27,750 nt of DNA from a virus: positions 1-27,750 of the IMG/VR virus record IMGVR_UViG_3300032164_000058; one strand, given 5' to 3'. This document shows, in pieces, positions 7,352 to 16,070 of the stretch (its first letter is position 1; each line of letters starts with the position of its first letter). A program made the translations under genes and the position numbers. The notes under the pieces are model-generated. The model had not been told where the DNA came from. It was given only the letters and a program-made list of their open reading frames with translations, and did no database searches.

Positions 7352-7987
7352 TCACGATAAGTAAGCCCAACCCGTAGGAAAGGAACCAGACTTTTCGTAA
7401 CGTCGAAACCTCTTATGCAATGACGAGTAGGATAGTCCATTTTGACTCGCCGCTATTTTCATGGAGGGATACGCCACATTATCAACAAGCACACAACGAC
7501 TCATTAACTGCCTTGCCGCATCACGTTGTCGTTGATAACCTGGATGCCCTCGATGAATCTCTGATAATCGTTGCCGCACGCCAATTGTTCGTTTACGCCC
7601 TTTGTTAATTGCAGCCATCCGCTCCCCGAAACCTGCAACTCGTTTCTTTCCACGATTTGACGCCGCCCGTCGAGCCACAATCTCTACCGATGGTTTTACA
7701 CCTTTTGGTGCGCCGCCTCCACCAGAATTGCGATTGTATCCAAATGGTGCCTCAGTCTTTAACTCGGCAATCGCCTGTTGTTCCATCCATTTCACACACT
7801 CTCCGTCGCAACTCTGATAGATCACAGTAAAGCGGAAATTTTCAATACCATATTTGGCAATCGCCGCTTTTACAAGATATGAACCATGTCCATTTCGATG
7901 CTTACACCATCGCAATGCTGGATTAGTCGTGATGCCAACGTACATCTTCCAATTGACAAGGTTCGTGACAATGTAAAGACAGTGCAT
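7352..7987 (-). CDS. GIY-YIG homing endonuclease
   Basis: A protein of 211 residues. The N-terminal domain carries the GIY-YIG motif in the form LYIVTN...KMYVGIT, with R26 in ALRWCKHR and the later Glu in WMEQQAI, followed by the linker 'LKTEAPFGYNRNSGGGG' typical of phage GIY-YIG (SegA-like) enzymes. The C-terminal half has basic helices (NUMOD3-like GRKRTIGVRQRLSEIH and a helix-turn-helix-like YPSMKIAASQNGLSYSSL) for DNA binding. ATG 7987 overlaps the upstream stop as TAATG. It is freestanding between a head gene and the scaffold; 96 non-coding bases follow it and contain a small CCAGC/GCTGG hairpin but no intron core that I could recognise. Confidence 0.9.
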   Translation of the reverse strand: MHCLYIVTNLVNWKMYVGITTNPALRWCKHRNGHGSYLVKAAIAKYGIENFRFTVIYQSCDGECVKWMEQQAIAELKTEAPFGYNRNSGGGGAPKGVKPSVEIVARRAASNRGKKRVAGFGERMAAINKGRKRTIGVRQRLSEIHRGHPGYQRQRDAARQLMSRCVLVDNVAYPSMKIAASQNGLSYSSLHKRFRRYEKSGSFPTGWAYLS

Positions 7988-8505
7988 TACGACAACCGAC
8001 TCATCTTGAGCGCGTCACTGTCTCTTAAAAATGGTCTGAGAAGTCGCCAAGCCGATGACGAGGGGCAAAGATTTATCACATGCTCAATTGGCAGTTGTGA
8101 CCGCTCGTAGCTGGTCTTCACCGCCCCGTACCCCATCGCACTGACCGCCAGATTCTCCAACTCCAACTCAGGGTCTTTACCGTCAAGCAGCGCGTACGCA
8201 ATCTCATACGCTGCAATGCGGATGGCTTCCGGGACTACTGCGTCAGCGCCCCTTGGAAACTCCAATGGTTGAGCCGCTTCGGCGGTCTGAATCTCCGTCT
8301 GCGTTGCAGACGGATTTGCCTGCAAGAGTGTGTAAACGGTTGCTTTGTATCCCTTGTAATTCAAGGCGTCAATGACGCATCGGGCCGCGAACAACGCCTT
8401 GGTGTGATTGGCAGCAGACGCATCCGTCCAAGCCGTCTCATGGAGACGGTGGGCGAAGTAATCATCCGCTTCAAGCAGCGTACCGTAGAAGGTCGAGTCG
8501 ATCAT
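7987..8505 (-). CDS. DnaT-like (DnaT_2) head protein
   Basis: A protein of 172 residues from ATG 8505, which overlaps the glycosyltransferase stop as ATGA. The sequence [72 protein letters not shown] and AWRLLRPFLRD follows a family often annotated in phages as 'putative DnaT-like ssDNA-binding protein'. Members occur beside capsid and connector genes, so a structural role as a head-tail connector is more likely than replication here. The family match is by pattern recognition. Confidence 0.7.
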   Translation of the reverse strand: MIDSTFYGTLLEADDYFAHRLHETAWTDASAANHTKALFAARCVIDALNYKGYKATVYTLLQANPSATQTEIQTAEAAQPLEFPRGADAVVPEAIRIAAYEIAYALLDGKDPELELENLAVSAMGYGAVKTSYERSQLPIEHVINLCPSSSAWRLLRPFLRDSDALKMSRLS

Positions 8506-9533
8506 GCCTTCACCAACCAATCCAATTCAGTTCGTTTGCGTTCCGTGTACCACCCTTTGTCCCACAGGTCAAAAAGCATCTTGAAGTATTCGTCGTACAT
8601 CCAACGAACCCGATCCAGACTGTAATTCGCAATGGCTCGTTGTCGAATGTACTCTGGGTTCAGTTCTTGTACGTGTTGGGCCGCCCACATGAATTGTTCC
8701 AACGTCCGGCAACGGTATCCTGTCTTACCGTGTTCAACTAATTCAGGATAACTTCCCCAGTCAGTCGAGATAACTGGCGTACCAGTCATCTGTGCTTCCA
8801 GCACCGTCATGTTAAAAGGCTCGACATACAAGGTTGGAGCAAAAGTTGCAATTGCACCTTGATATAAACGAAGCCGTTCTGCTCCCGTCACAAACCCAAC
8901 GTGTTCAGCATCGTATCGTTCACCCAACCCGGCCAATTTCAGTCCGAGTCCAAGGCGCTTGCAGGTTTCAACTGCGATGTCAACACCTTTCCGATGTGTC
9001 AAACGTCCAATGTAAAGGTAATAATCCCCCTTCTCTCCCATCGGGTATGCGGCCGGGTCCAGATAATGTGGAATCGACACGTCATAGAATTTACCGTCAG
9101 GATCAAAACTACCTTCGGCACCCCAAACCTTGTGCATGTGTGCGTATGACGCGAATACGCGATACTTGGCAAAAGTGCCATTGTAACCTATGGCGTATTC
9201 GACAACCATCACGTCAGCAATCGAAGCCAATACTTGATTCAATCGACCATTGATGACGCAAACAAAGTCGCCTCGTTGTTTTCGTTTATTGATCTCAGTT
9301 GCCACAGCCTTGTTAAATACTGGCCAGTAAGCAAACTTCCCGGTCCAATCCATCGGCACCGCTTGTCCAAGCACAACATCCTCGTCACAGACTTCATCAC
9401 ATCCCATACCATAGTGAATGACTTGATGCCCCAAGGACTTCATCATCCGAATGAAGTTGCCCGTCAATGCTGTAAACTGACATTCACTTTGTCCTGATGT
9501 CCGCGTACTCGGCAACCCGACGACATGAAACAT
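8502..9533 (-). CDS. GT4-type glycosyltransferase
   Basis: A protein of 343 residues with AAAGGA five bases upstream of ATG 9533. The C-terminal Rossmann-like half shows the GT4/GT1 hallmarks: [18 protein letters not shown] near residue 185 and the E-x7-E nucleotide-sugar motif in [19 protein letters not shown] near 255. The N-terminal half ([19 protein letters not shown]) fits the acceptor-binding domain. It has no membrane segment, so it is cytosolic. It lies directly after the two collagen-like genes and before head genes, so its likely substrates are virion proteins, with the Ser-rich collagen stalks the first candidates; modification of the host envelope is the alternative. Confidence 0.85.
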   Translation of the reverse strand: MFHVVGLPSTRTSGQSECQFTALTGNFIRMMKSLGHQVIHYGMGCDEVCDEDVVLGQAVPMDWTGKFAYWPVFNKAVATEINKRKQRGDFVCVINGRLNQVLASIADVMVVEYAIGYNGTFAKYRVFASYAHMHKVWGAEGSFDPDGKFYDVSIPHYLDPAAYPMGEKGDYYLYIGRLTHRKGVDIAVETCKRLGLGLKLAGLGERYDAEHVGFVTGAERLRLYQGAIATFAPTLYVEPFNMTVLEAQMTGTPVISTDWGSYPELVEHGKTGYRCRTLEQFMWAAQHVQELNPEYIRQRAIANYSLDRVRWMYDEYFKMLFDLWDKGWYTERKRTELDWLVKA

Positions 9534-9544
9534 AGGCGTCCTTT

Positions 9545-9576
9545 AGGCGGCCGGAGTATACATACTCCGGCCGCCT
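9545..9576 (-). terminator. 14-bp perfect hairpin between collagen-like gene and glycosyltransferase
   Basis: A perfect 14-bp inverted repeat (AGGCGGCCGGAGTA with TACTCCGGCCGCCT) has a four-base loop. It lies in the 53-base gap after the collagen-like gene. No U run follows on the transcribed strand (the next bases are AAAGGACG, the ribosome site of the next gene), so it is more likely an RNA-stability or attenuating element than a simple terminator. Confidence 0.45.
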
Positions 9577-9586
9577 CTCTGATTGT

Positions 9587-10873
9587 TTACGTATGTGCGA
9601 CCCAAGTTGCCACACCACTGGTGACATTCAACATCCAATCCCCATCACCCAAACCCGAAGAATCAGGAACATTTGCTGGACCACTCGGACCACTGGGGCC
9701 AGTCGGGCCATCAGGACCGCTCGGACCACTGGGACCAGTCGGACCATCGGGACCACTCGGACCTGTTGGCCCGCCACTTGGACCTTCCGGGCCACTTGGT
9801 CCGCTGGGTCCGTCTGGGCCACTTGGACCACTCACAAACGAATCCGCACCACTCGGGCCACTCGGGCCACTCGGGCCACTCGGGCCATCCGGGCCGCTAG
9901 GACCGCTGGGTCCATCGGGACCGCTCGGGCCATCCGGGCCACTCGGGCCATCCGGGCCGCTCGGGCCATCCGGGCCACTCGGGCCATCCGGGCCGCTCGG
10001 GCCATCCGGGCCGCTAGGACCGCTGGGTCCATCGGGACCGCTCGGGCCATCCGGGCCACTCGGGCCATCCGGGCCGCTAGGACCATCGGGACCGCTGGGT
10101 CCATCCGGGCCGCTGGGTCCATCCGGGCCGCTGGGTCCATCAGGACCGCTAGGACCGCTCGGGCCATCAGGACCGCTAGGACCATCGGGACCGCTCGGGC
10201 CATCAGGACCGCTGGGTCCATCCGGGCCGTCCGGGCCGCTAGGACCGCTAGGGCCACTCGGACCATCGGGACCGCTCGGGCCATCCGGGCCACTCGGGCC
10301 ATCAGGACCGCTGGGTCCATCCGGGCCGCTAGGACCACTGGGTCCATCGGGACCACTCGGGCCGTCCGGGCCGCTGGGGCCATCGGGACCACTCGGGCCG
10401 TCCGGGCCGCTGGGGCCATCGGGACCGCTCGGGCCATCCGGGCCGCTCGGGCCATCCGGGCCGCTCGGGCCATCCGGGCCGCTCGGGCCATCCGGGCCGC
10501 TAGGACCGCTCACAGATGAATCTGCACCACTCGGGCCGCTCGGACCTGTTGGACCACTAGGACCGCTCACAGATGAATCCGCACCACTCGGACCACTGGG
10601 GCCATCGGGACCGCTGGGACCATTGGGACCACTGGGACCATTGGGACCACTAGGGCCAGTCGGGCCACTCGGGCCACTTGGACCCGTCGCAAATTCCCCA
10701 ACCTCTCCGGCTGCAAGTTCCAATACCTTCGTCTGCGTGGCACGTACTTCTGCCACAATCTGATCCCAGTCTTGTGAATTGGGATCACGGTCACTTATTG
10801 TGCCCTGACGTTCAGGATTGATGGAATTACCATCCCAAACCTGATCGGGGAATTGTGGTGTCGTGTATGCCAT
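9587..10873 (-). CDS. Collagen-like fibre protein, long
   Basis: A protein of 428 residues. Residues 1-62 form an N-terminal domain ([24 protein letters not shown]) shared with the next gene upstream. Residues about 63-400 are roughly 110 Gly-X-Y triplets, mostly alternating GPS and GPD, broken by three short ADSSVS/ADSFVS interruptions. A 25-residue C-terminal cap follows ([18 protein letters not shown]). Collagen repeats form rigid triple helices; at about 0.29 nm per residue the stalk would be close to 95 nm if continuous. In phages such stalks occur in tail or head fibres; placed beside the portal gene, this one may decorate head or neck. The opposite strand also has a long open frame, but it is an artefact of the repeat. 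Confidence 0.85.
   Translation of the reverse strand: MAYTTPQFPDQVWDGNSINPERQGTISDRDPNSQDWDQIVAEVRATQTKVLELAAGEVGEFATGPSGPSGPTGPSGPNGPSGPNGPSGPDGPSGPSGADSSVSGPSGPTGPSGPSGADSSVSGPSGPDGPSGPDGPSGPDGPSGPDGPSGPDGPSGPDGPSGPDGPSGPDGPSGPDGPSGPSGPDGPSGPDGPSGPDGPSGPDGPSGPSGPSGPDGPDGPSGPDGPSGPDGPSGPDGPSGPSGPDGPSGPDGPSGPDGPSGPDGPSGPDGPSGPDGPSGPDGPSGPSGPDGPSGPDGPSGPDGPSGPDGPSGPDGPSGPDGPSGPSGPDGPSGPSGPSGPSGADSFVSGPSGPDGPSGPSGPEGPSGGPTGPSGPDGPTGPSGPSGPDGPTGPSGPSGPANVPDSSGLGDGDWMLNVTSGVATWVAHT
9650..10690 (-). repeat. Coding tandem repeat of Gly-X-Y triplets
   Basis: About 1 kb made of 9-bp units in higher-order 18-bp pairs (GPS-GPD), with variant copies using GGT/GGC/GGA glycine codons in patches. The copies are not identical, so the array has diverged or been shuffled. 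It is a coding repeat and not a CRISPR array: there are no unique spacers. Confidence 0.85.
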
Positions 10874-10885
10874 TATATTTGTTCC

Positions 10886-11587
10886 TTAACCGATTGCTTC
10901 CCAACGAACAATGAACGCAGTATTCACCACTGTAAAATTGAGGGTGAATCCATCTGCATCCATCGAAACAAAACCACCTGTCACTTGTGAGTTACCGGAC
11001 GAATTGATCGTGTAGATGCACAAATCAATTCGACTATCTCCCTTAAAAATGTTGCTGAATACGCCCGCCCATGACATGGAGTTTTGATTCCCGGCAGCAT
11101 CCATCATACCTTGACAACAACAAAAATGTGTCTGGACGCCTGGTCCCTTCGACACCCAAAACTTCACTGCCTTCGGCCGAAAACCAAGTCCGGTAACTAA
11201 GTAGTTTCCTGTGGCAGCCGGACACGTAAAACAACCGATCCGAACTTGATTTGTTGCATTTGACCCACTCGGACCACTGGGGCCATCGAGACCACTCGAA
11301 CCACTCGAACCACTCGAACCACTCGGACCACTCGGACCACTCGGACCACTCGGACCACTCGGACCAATTAGACCTATTGGACCACTCGGACCTATTGAAC
11401 TGGTCTGACCAAATATTTCCTCTTGATCCCGCTGTAACAATACTGCCTGAATTGCACAGACTTCGGACACCACCTGATCCCAGTCTTGCGAATTGGGATC
11501 ACGAATATCTGACCGGTGATGTCTTTCCGTATTGGAACTTGTACCATCCCAAACTTGGACAGGAAATTGTGGTTTTGCGTAGGCCAT
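10886..11587 (-). CDS. Collagen-like fibre protein, short, with C-terminal head
   Basis: A protein of 233 residues starting two bases after the portal stop. Residues 1-60 resemble the start of the next collagen-like protein (both have MAY..PQFP.QVWDG and DPNSQDWDQ), so the two are paralogues. About 14 Gly-X-Y triplets follow, including Ser-rich GSSGSSGSSG units. The C-terminal domain (about 115-233: VRIGCFTCPAATGNYLVTG, FRPKAVKFWVSKG, DADGFTLNFTV, FIVRWEAIG) is a beta-rich head with a cysteine cluster (HFCCCQGM), similar in layout to knob domains of trimeric fibres that bind receptors. The pair likely assemble separately on the same virion anchor. Confidence 0.8.
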   Translation of the reverse strand: MAYAKPQFPVQVWDGTSSNTERHHRSDIRDPNSQDWDQVVSEVCAIQAVLLQRDQEEIFGQTSSIGPSGPIGLIGPSGPSGPSGPSGPSGSSGSSGSSGLDGPSGPSGSNATNQVRIGCFTCPAATGNYLVTGLGFRPKAVKFWVSKGPGVQTHFCCCQGMMDAAGNQNSMSWAGVFSNIFKGDSRIDLCIYTINSSGNSQVTGGFVSMDADGFTLNFTVVNTAFIVRWEAIG

Positions 11588-11589
11588 AC

Positions 11590-13365
11590 TTACACCAACT
11601 TTGGTTTGCCTGCGCCACGCACACGCGGAGCGACGGACCCTTGCAATGTGGTGTCACGGCTGGCTGCCTTCTCTTCCTCCCCGGCCTTGGGATTGGCTGA
11701 CAGATCACCGATGCCGCGTGCTCCCATATCCCCTTTCGCGCCTTGTGACTCAGCAATCCGTGCCAAACGTGCCGCATGGTCGTCCCGTGCTTTCTTGTAT
11801 TCATCCTCGTCAAAACCAAGTGCAACCGATGCCGTTTGTTCACCAACCAGTCCAGCTTCCACCGCAGCCGTTATCGTCACTGGGTCACTGGTTGTATAAT
11901 GTGCTGCATCAATCTCTTTATGGATGGCGTCCAAATCATCAACACTGATCTTCCCACCCAATAACGCCTGAACCACACCCTTCGCCAACTCACGTTTCAC
12001 TCTGCGACCTGGTACGGCCGACATCAGTTTCGTCAGGTCTTGAGCCTCCTTGACCCGATCTGCGTCTGACTTCAAGCTGTACCGATCCGGGTACTTGATT
12101 GTTGCAATTTCGCGTTTACTTGGTTGCCGTTCCTCATAAGCCGACCAGTACCCAGCGACCTGTCGTTCGGCACTTTCCAATAACAGACCGATATATGACA
12201 ACCCGGCTTCAAGACCTTGGTTGTCCATCTGTTTTGATTCAGCCGACACCCGCACGGCCAATGCCGAAACCGCCAAATTAACCAATTCGCGGATGTCCCC
12301 TTTGAGTCGTGCTTGTAACTCTAAACTCGCCCTCAACGGTTCAGAGGATGGATTGATGAATGACGGCGTATTCATTCCCTTATCATAGGCTCGACCGTGG
12401 GTTGCACCAACCTTGATGTCAGTCTCAGCCGCGCCTTGGCCACCTGTGGTGGCCGTACCATCGGCTGTCGCTACTTGTTTCAAGTGTGAACCAACCGCTC
12501 GTAAATCCTTTTGTTCAACGTAGAACGGAAAGTTTGACCGCAACGCATAACTTACATCACTTGAACCCAAATTCAAGAGTGCAATCTGTTGTTGGCATAC
12601 GTCCTTAATCAATCCACTGCCAATATCCAACAATACGAATGGGATGCGCGTCAATTCCAACTGAATTGGGCCGCCCGGCGCGTCAAATTGATTGACAGTT
12701 TCACCTTTCGGGTTGTAGAATTGCAAATTGACCTTGCTATTCTCGATCCAAAGATGCCGATACCGTTTGACTTCCAATGTCGGAAGCAACGTTGCCTGGT
12801 CATATTGCATGACTGTATCACGCAATAGGACCGCTTGAAACTCACTCGGTTCATCCGGTTTGTTGCACGTCCACGAGAGGATGTCTTCAATGTCATATTT
12901 GTAAAGATACGGCAACGCCGCGCCAACATCCGCTAAGGTTGCCACTGCCGGAACTGGCGGGGAATCCACGAAAATCCCAACCCGTCCCATGACCAACAGT
13001 TCAGTCAAAACCTTAACACCGACAAATGCGTTCATGGTCGCACCCCGGCGGTCTACACCAAGGTCCAACCCGTTGACTGCGTTCTGGTATGTCTTGCTGC
13101 CGCCCTTACGTGTGATGTCTCGCATCCGTTGATAGATCGCGTTCCGAATATCGTTGATGGCAGCACCAGCAAACTTCGGCACCGGCGTCATGTTCTTGCG
13201 CGTGGCATAATCAGTCGGGTCTTCCCGCCCGGAGAACTTTTCCAGGTACGTTTCCCGGAACATATCCCCGCCTTCATAAGTCAACCGCCACTTGGCCCAA
13301 TCCGTCATCCCACTGATGTAGCCGGGATGTCGGCTGTCTACCAGATTGACTGTTTGATTCGCCAT
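11590..13365 (-). CDS. Portal protein
   Basis: A protein of 591 residues directly after the large terminase and the small zinc-knuckle gene, with GAGGG upstream of ATG 13365. Size and position fit the portal, the twelve-subunit ring through which DNA enters the capsid. Segments such as AAINDIRNAIYQRMRDITR, LVMGRVGIFVDSP, RIPFVLLDIGSGL and a later helical LELQARLKGDIRELVNLA resemble the DUF4055-type portals: an early wing, a stem near the centre and an acidic, helical C-terminus ending with Ala, Lys and Glu-rich residues. There is no fused protease or head-morphogenesis domain. Confidence 0.78.
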   Translation of the reverse strand: MANQTVNLVDSRHPGYISGMTDWAKWRLTYEGGDMFRETYLEKFSGREDPTDYATRKNMTPVPKFAGAAINDIRNAIYQRMRDITRKGGSKTYQNAVNGLDLGVDRRGATMNAFVGVKVLTELLVMGRVGIFVDSPPVPAVATLADVGAALPYLYKYDIEDILSWTCNKPDEPSEFQAVLLRDTVMQYDQATLLPTLEVKRYRHLWIENSKVNLQFYNPKGETVNQFDAPGGPIQLELTRIPFVLLDIGSGLIKDVCQQQIALLNLGSSDVSYALRSNFPFYVEQKDLRAVGSHLKQVATADGTATTGGQGAAETDIKVGATHGRAYDKGMNTPSFINPSSEPLRASLELQARLKGDIRELVNLAVSALAVRVSAESKQMDNQGLEAGLSYIGLLLESAERQVAGYWSAYEERQPSKREIATIKYPDRYSLKSDADRVKEAQDLTKLMSAVPGRRVKRELAKGVVQALLGGKISVDDLDAIHKEIDAAHYTTSDPVTITAAVEAGLVGEQTASVALGFDEDEYKKARDDHAARLARIAESQGAKGDMGARGIGDLSANPKAGEEEKAASRDTTLQGSVAPRVRGAGKPKLV

Positions 13366-13408
13366 CGTTTATTCCCTCTTGAACGCGCGAAGATACCGGG
13401 CAGCAACT

Positions 13409-13594
13409 TCAAGTCGTTGAATCTGTCTCACACTCACGTTGTCGGTATTTCTCAGACAATGGTTGCCGCTGACGTTTGTATGTCAATTGACAACTCTTAC
13501 AGTATCGTTGAAAACCATCCTGTTGATTTGATGCCCGGTGAAACTCACTCAACAACTTCTCAGTATCACACTTCGCGCACCACTTAAGACTCAT
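13409..13594 (-). CDS. Truncated endonuclease VII-like zinc-knuckle protein
   Basis: A 61-residue frame whose ATG overlaps the terminase stop as ATGA. It has a zinc knuckle, CAKC at 6-9 and CKSC at 32-35 (SEFHRASNQQDGFQRYCKSC), as in the N-terminus of endonuclease VII-like HNH enzymes, but no HNH core follows. The annotated frame ends ECETDSTT. The neighbouring frame (+1) continues as a clean amphipathic helix, RQIQRLEVAARYLRAFKRE, and stops at TAA just before the portal start, which suggests that a frameshift separated a natural C-terminus. It is probably a decayed or minimal homing enzyme. Confidence 0.55.
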   Translation of the reverse strand: MSLKWCAKCDTEKLLSEFHRASNQQDGFQRYCKSCQLTYKRQRQPLSEKYRQRECETDSTT

Positions 13595-15267
13595 GTTACC
13601 TTGCCGATGTCTTCCCCACCAGGCGTGACAGCCGCTAACACCAAACCAATATCAGCGTACACCAATGAATGGGCAAAGTGATCCGGGCCAGTATTTACGT
13701 ACACTGCGGCCGGGTTGCCAGTGTCATCCTTCTCGTAAGTCCGCACCAAGTTCTTAATGTGTTCTCGGTATTCGAGTGTAATATCACGAGGCAACAAGAT
13801 TCGAGGGGGATTCGTCTTAAAGCGCCCAAGTGAACACGACAACCAACTGGTTCGATCTACGATGGCGAATGGTGCCCCTGATTCTTCCTCCTGAATCGAG
13901 ATTTCCTTCGCTGTAATTCCACGTCGGTATCGTGTCAACCACGCATAGCCATGAAACTTCCGAGCAAACCGGCGAGCGTCATTAACATTCGGGTCCGCAT
14001 CCGCCACAGCCGCCAATACCTGCCACTCCCGCATCAACTCCCCAACATAACCCCAGTCATCCTCCTGAAATTTGCCAAACCACAACAACTTACCGATGGC
14101 TGCCGCACTAATGTCTGCACCCGGATGTTGGTCAAACAACCATTCCACAACCGAAATGAATCCTGTCTTTCCTTGATCCACGCCCATCGTTATCAAGCGG
14201 TGGCCACCAATCATTGGCCGCTGATCGTTGATTGTATGTCCCCGAACACAGGCATCAATCATTGCATCCGTAACTTGCGCGCCTTCCCCAACAAATGGAA
14301 GTCCCAACTTGCTATTGTTAAACTCCTTACTTGCCGCTTCGTCACCCAACCCACGGTGATAGGCGATCACCAACTCACCCGGCGACACAGTTGACGAATA
14401 CATCTGATTGATGTAGAAGCCCCGTGCTTCATCCGCTGATGTCGTGTGTTCAGTTGCTTTCCATTCACCTGTTGCCAGAAAGATCGGTTTCTCTTTGTGT
14501 TCAAGTCGGACCTTACATTCCCGACATTTCAAGAACGACTCATAACACCGTGGATCATTGACGGACTCCCCAATGATCTCAATGCAATCCGGCCAAGTGA
14601 ACTCTGTCCATCGGTTACAGTGCGGACATTGGAAGTAAAAGTGTTCTTGCGTACTTGTCAGAAAGAGTTTGTGAACACCATACTTCGGAACAGTCGGTGT
14701 GGAGATTGCAACAACGTGTTTCTCAATCTGCCCTGAAAGTCGTTCCAGGGCCAACCACACCGCATGAGTATCCATCTCGTCCAATTCATCCAAGATCAAC
14801 TCGGACACCGGGATGGATTTCAGGTTACTATCGCCTCGACTCCCACGGATATACAGGACATTCGTACCCGTCGATTTCAACCCCACCGTATTCGTGTCCA
14901 CAAACAGATTTTTTAAGTGGGGACTCAACTTCAATGCAGTCGTGAACCTCGCCTTGGAAAAATCACTCGCATTGATCGTTGTCGGCAAGACGTAAAGCAC
15001 ATCCCTCTTTGACTGGTCGAGTGTAAAAAATGCCCGATTGATTCCTACTTCCGTGATTCCCAACTGTGCCGCCTTCATCGCAATCGTGTACGCCGCATGG
15101 CTGTCATGGATTGCACGGCACCACGGATGCCACTTGAAACTATACGGCCCCTCAAATGGTGATCCCATCACGCGACGATTTTCAGCCCACCGACTACAAG
15201 ACGTAAGAGTCTTGCTTTTCAACCCCTCGGCAATACTCTGTTTCAATTCATCCAGAAGATTGCTCAT
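13591..15267 (-). CDS. terL: Terminase large subunit (GpA-like)
   Basis: A protein of 558 residues. The ATPase half has AYTIAMKAAQLGITE in the Walker A position (a deviant P loop, normal for this family) and ELILDELDEMD as Walker B. Next comes a zinc-ribbon-like CPHC...CREC segment, then the nuclease half with GVDQGK and a late acidic residue in a SLVYADI segment. This layout matches lambda gpA-type terminases, which translocate DNA into the prohead and cut the concatemer. It overlaps the preceding gene by 20 bases and has no obvious ribosome site, so translation is probably coupled. No clear small subunit was identified. Confidence 0.9.
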   Translation of the reverse strand: MSNLLDELKQSIAEGLKSKTLTSCSRWAENRRVMGSPFEGPYSFKWHPWCRAIHDSHAAYTIAMKAAQLGITEVGINRAFFTLDQSKRDVLYVLPTTINASDFSKARFTTALKLSPHLKNLFVDTNTVGLKSTGTNVLYIRGSRGDSNLKSIPVSELILDELDEMDTHAVWLALERLSGQIEKHVVAISTPTVPKYGVHKLFLTSTQEHFYFQCPHCNRWTEFTWPDCIEIIGESVNDPRCYESFLKCRECKVRLEHKEKPIFLATGEWKATEHTTSADEARGFYINQMYSSTVSPGELVIAYHRGLGDEAASKEFNNSKLGLPFVGEGAQVTDAMIDACVRGHTINDQRPMIGGHRLITMGVDQGKTGFISVVEWLFDQHPGADISAAAIGKLLWFGKFQEDDWGYVGELMREWQVLAAVADADPNVNDARRFARKFHGYAWLTRYRRGITAKEISIQEEESGAPFAIVDRTSWLSCSLGRFKTNPPRILLPRDITLEYREHIKNLVRTYEKDDTGNPAAVYVNTGPDHFAHSLVYADIGLVLAAVTPGGEDIGKVT

Positions 15268-15598
15268 GGTTTAAGAGGCCGTTTGGGTTCGCGTTGGTCA
15301 GCGGCGGCGATGCGGCTGGTTGCTTGGCGTTCGCCCCATCGGCCTCACTTTGCGACTTGCAAGTCACAATAGTCTCTTGTAATTTTGTCACCAGCCGTTG
15401 CATTTGCGACACCGGTGCGCCCGGTACGCCGACCGTCGCGTAATTTCCGAGCATATCAATTGTCGCATTGCATCCCATGATGGCTTGTTGCCAAAGTCGT
15501 TTACTCTCCGTCTCCAAGAAGCTGGCAGACACCACCGGATCGGGTTTCACTGGTTCTGGTTTCTCAGGACAATTGCGACAACGACGTTTGCGTCTCAT
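15248..15598 (-). CDS. Hypothetical protein before terminase
   Basis: A protein of 116 residues with a basic, CRNC-containing N-terminus (MRRKRRCRNC), a Pro/Lys linker, a central helical region (about 28-85) and a disordered Ser/Asn-rich tail. It precedes and overlaps terL by 20 bases. The position would suit a small terminase subunit, but no helix-turn-helix is visible and I do not recognise the family. Confidence 0.5.
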   Translation of the reverse strand: MRRKRRCRNCPEKPEPVKPDPVVSASFLETESKRLWQQAIMGCNATIDMLGNYATVGVPGAPVSQMQRLVTKLQETIVTCKSQSEADGANAKQPAASPPLTNANPNGLLNHEQSSG

Positions 15599-15600
15599 AG

Positions 15601-15972
15601 TTACCGCCGCACGATGTTGACCACCACCGATATGTCATTCGTCCGTTGAACATTGCGACCGCCAACATAGACGAAATAAGTCGGCACACTGGTCACACCA
15701 TACTTTCGTGCTAAATCAGGGCGTGCGTCGATGTCAACGACTTGAACTTCAACGCCCATCGCCGCCACTTGAACCAAGACCGCCTTATCACGTTGGCATG
15801 GGGCACACCATGACGCTGAAAACACAAGCACTTTGACCTGCGCACACCTATTATCAATCGGTATTGGAGCCACAGGAGACGGCCGGATACAACCACCTGC
15901 CCACAACACGGCTGCCAACACAAAACACATTGGCAATACAAACAAACAAGTGAATGTTCGGAATTGTTTCAT
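15601..15972 (-). CDS. Thioredoxin-fold lipoprotein with CAPC active site
   Basis: A protein of 123 residues with GGAG six bases upstream. It starts with a signal peptide (FVLPMCFVLAAVLW) ending in an AGGC lipobox, with C28 the likely lipidated residue. A compact thioredoxin domain follows: VKVLVFSASWCAPCQRDK with the redox pair C56/C59, VVDIDARPDLARKYGV, and SVPTYFVYVGG with the cis-proline. The mature protein would be tethered on the outer face of a membrane and reduce or oxidise disulphides there. Phage thioredoxins are usually cytosolic polymerase or reductase partners, so an exported, lipid-anchored form is unusual. Confidence 0.85.
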   Translation of the reverse strand: MKQFRTFTCLFVLPMCFVLAAVLWAGGCIRPSPVAPIPIDNRCAQVKVLVFSASWCAPCQRDKAVLVQVAAMGVEVQVVDIDARPDLARKYGVTSVPTYFVYVGGRNVQRTNDISVVVNIVRR

Positions 15973-16024
15973 TGGAATCTCCTACCGTTTTCTCTGGACT
16001 TGCTTTCGGAAGTCAAGAGAGAAC

Positions 16025-16052
16025 GTCCCGGCACAATTTCTTGTGCCGGGAC
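16025..16052 (-). terminator. 12-bp perfect hairpin after membrane-protein gene
   Basis: A perfect 12-bp inverted repeat (GTCCCGGCACAA with TTGTGCCGGGAC) around a four-base loop lies 18 bases after the stop of the membrane-protein gene. No U run follows on the minus strand. Together with the hairpins after the capsid and collagen-like genes it forms a set of GC-rich intergenic hairpins. Confidence 0.45.
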
Positions 16053-16070
16053 GAAGATGCTTTGAGTCGC

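Noticed and set aside
9660-10690. CRISPR-like regular repeats
   Set aside because: The units are short coding repeats in tandem, with no spacers of unique sequence between them.
9525-10763. Long plus-strand frame rich in Gly-Pro-Leu/Ser repeats
   Set aside because: It is the complement of the Gly-X-Y repeat of the minus-strand collagen-like gene. The GGN-CCN units are open on both strands; the minus frame has a ribosome site, a shared N-terminal domain and a proper cap.
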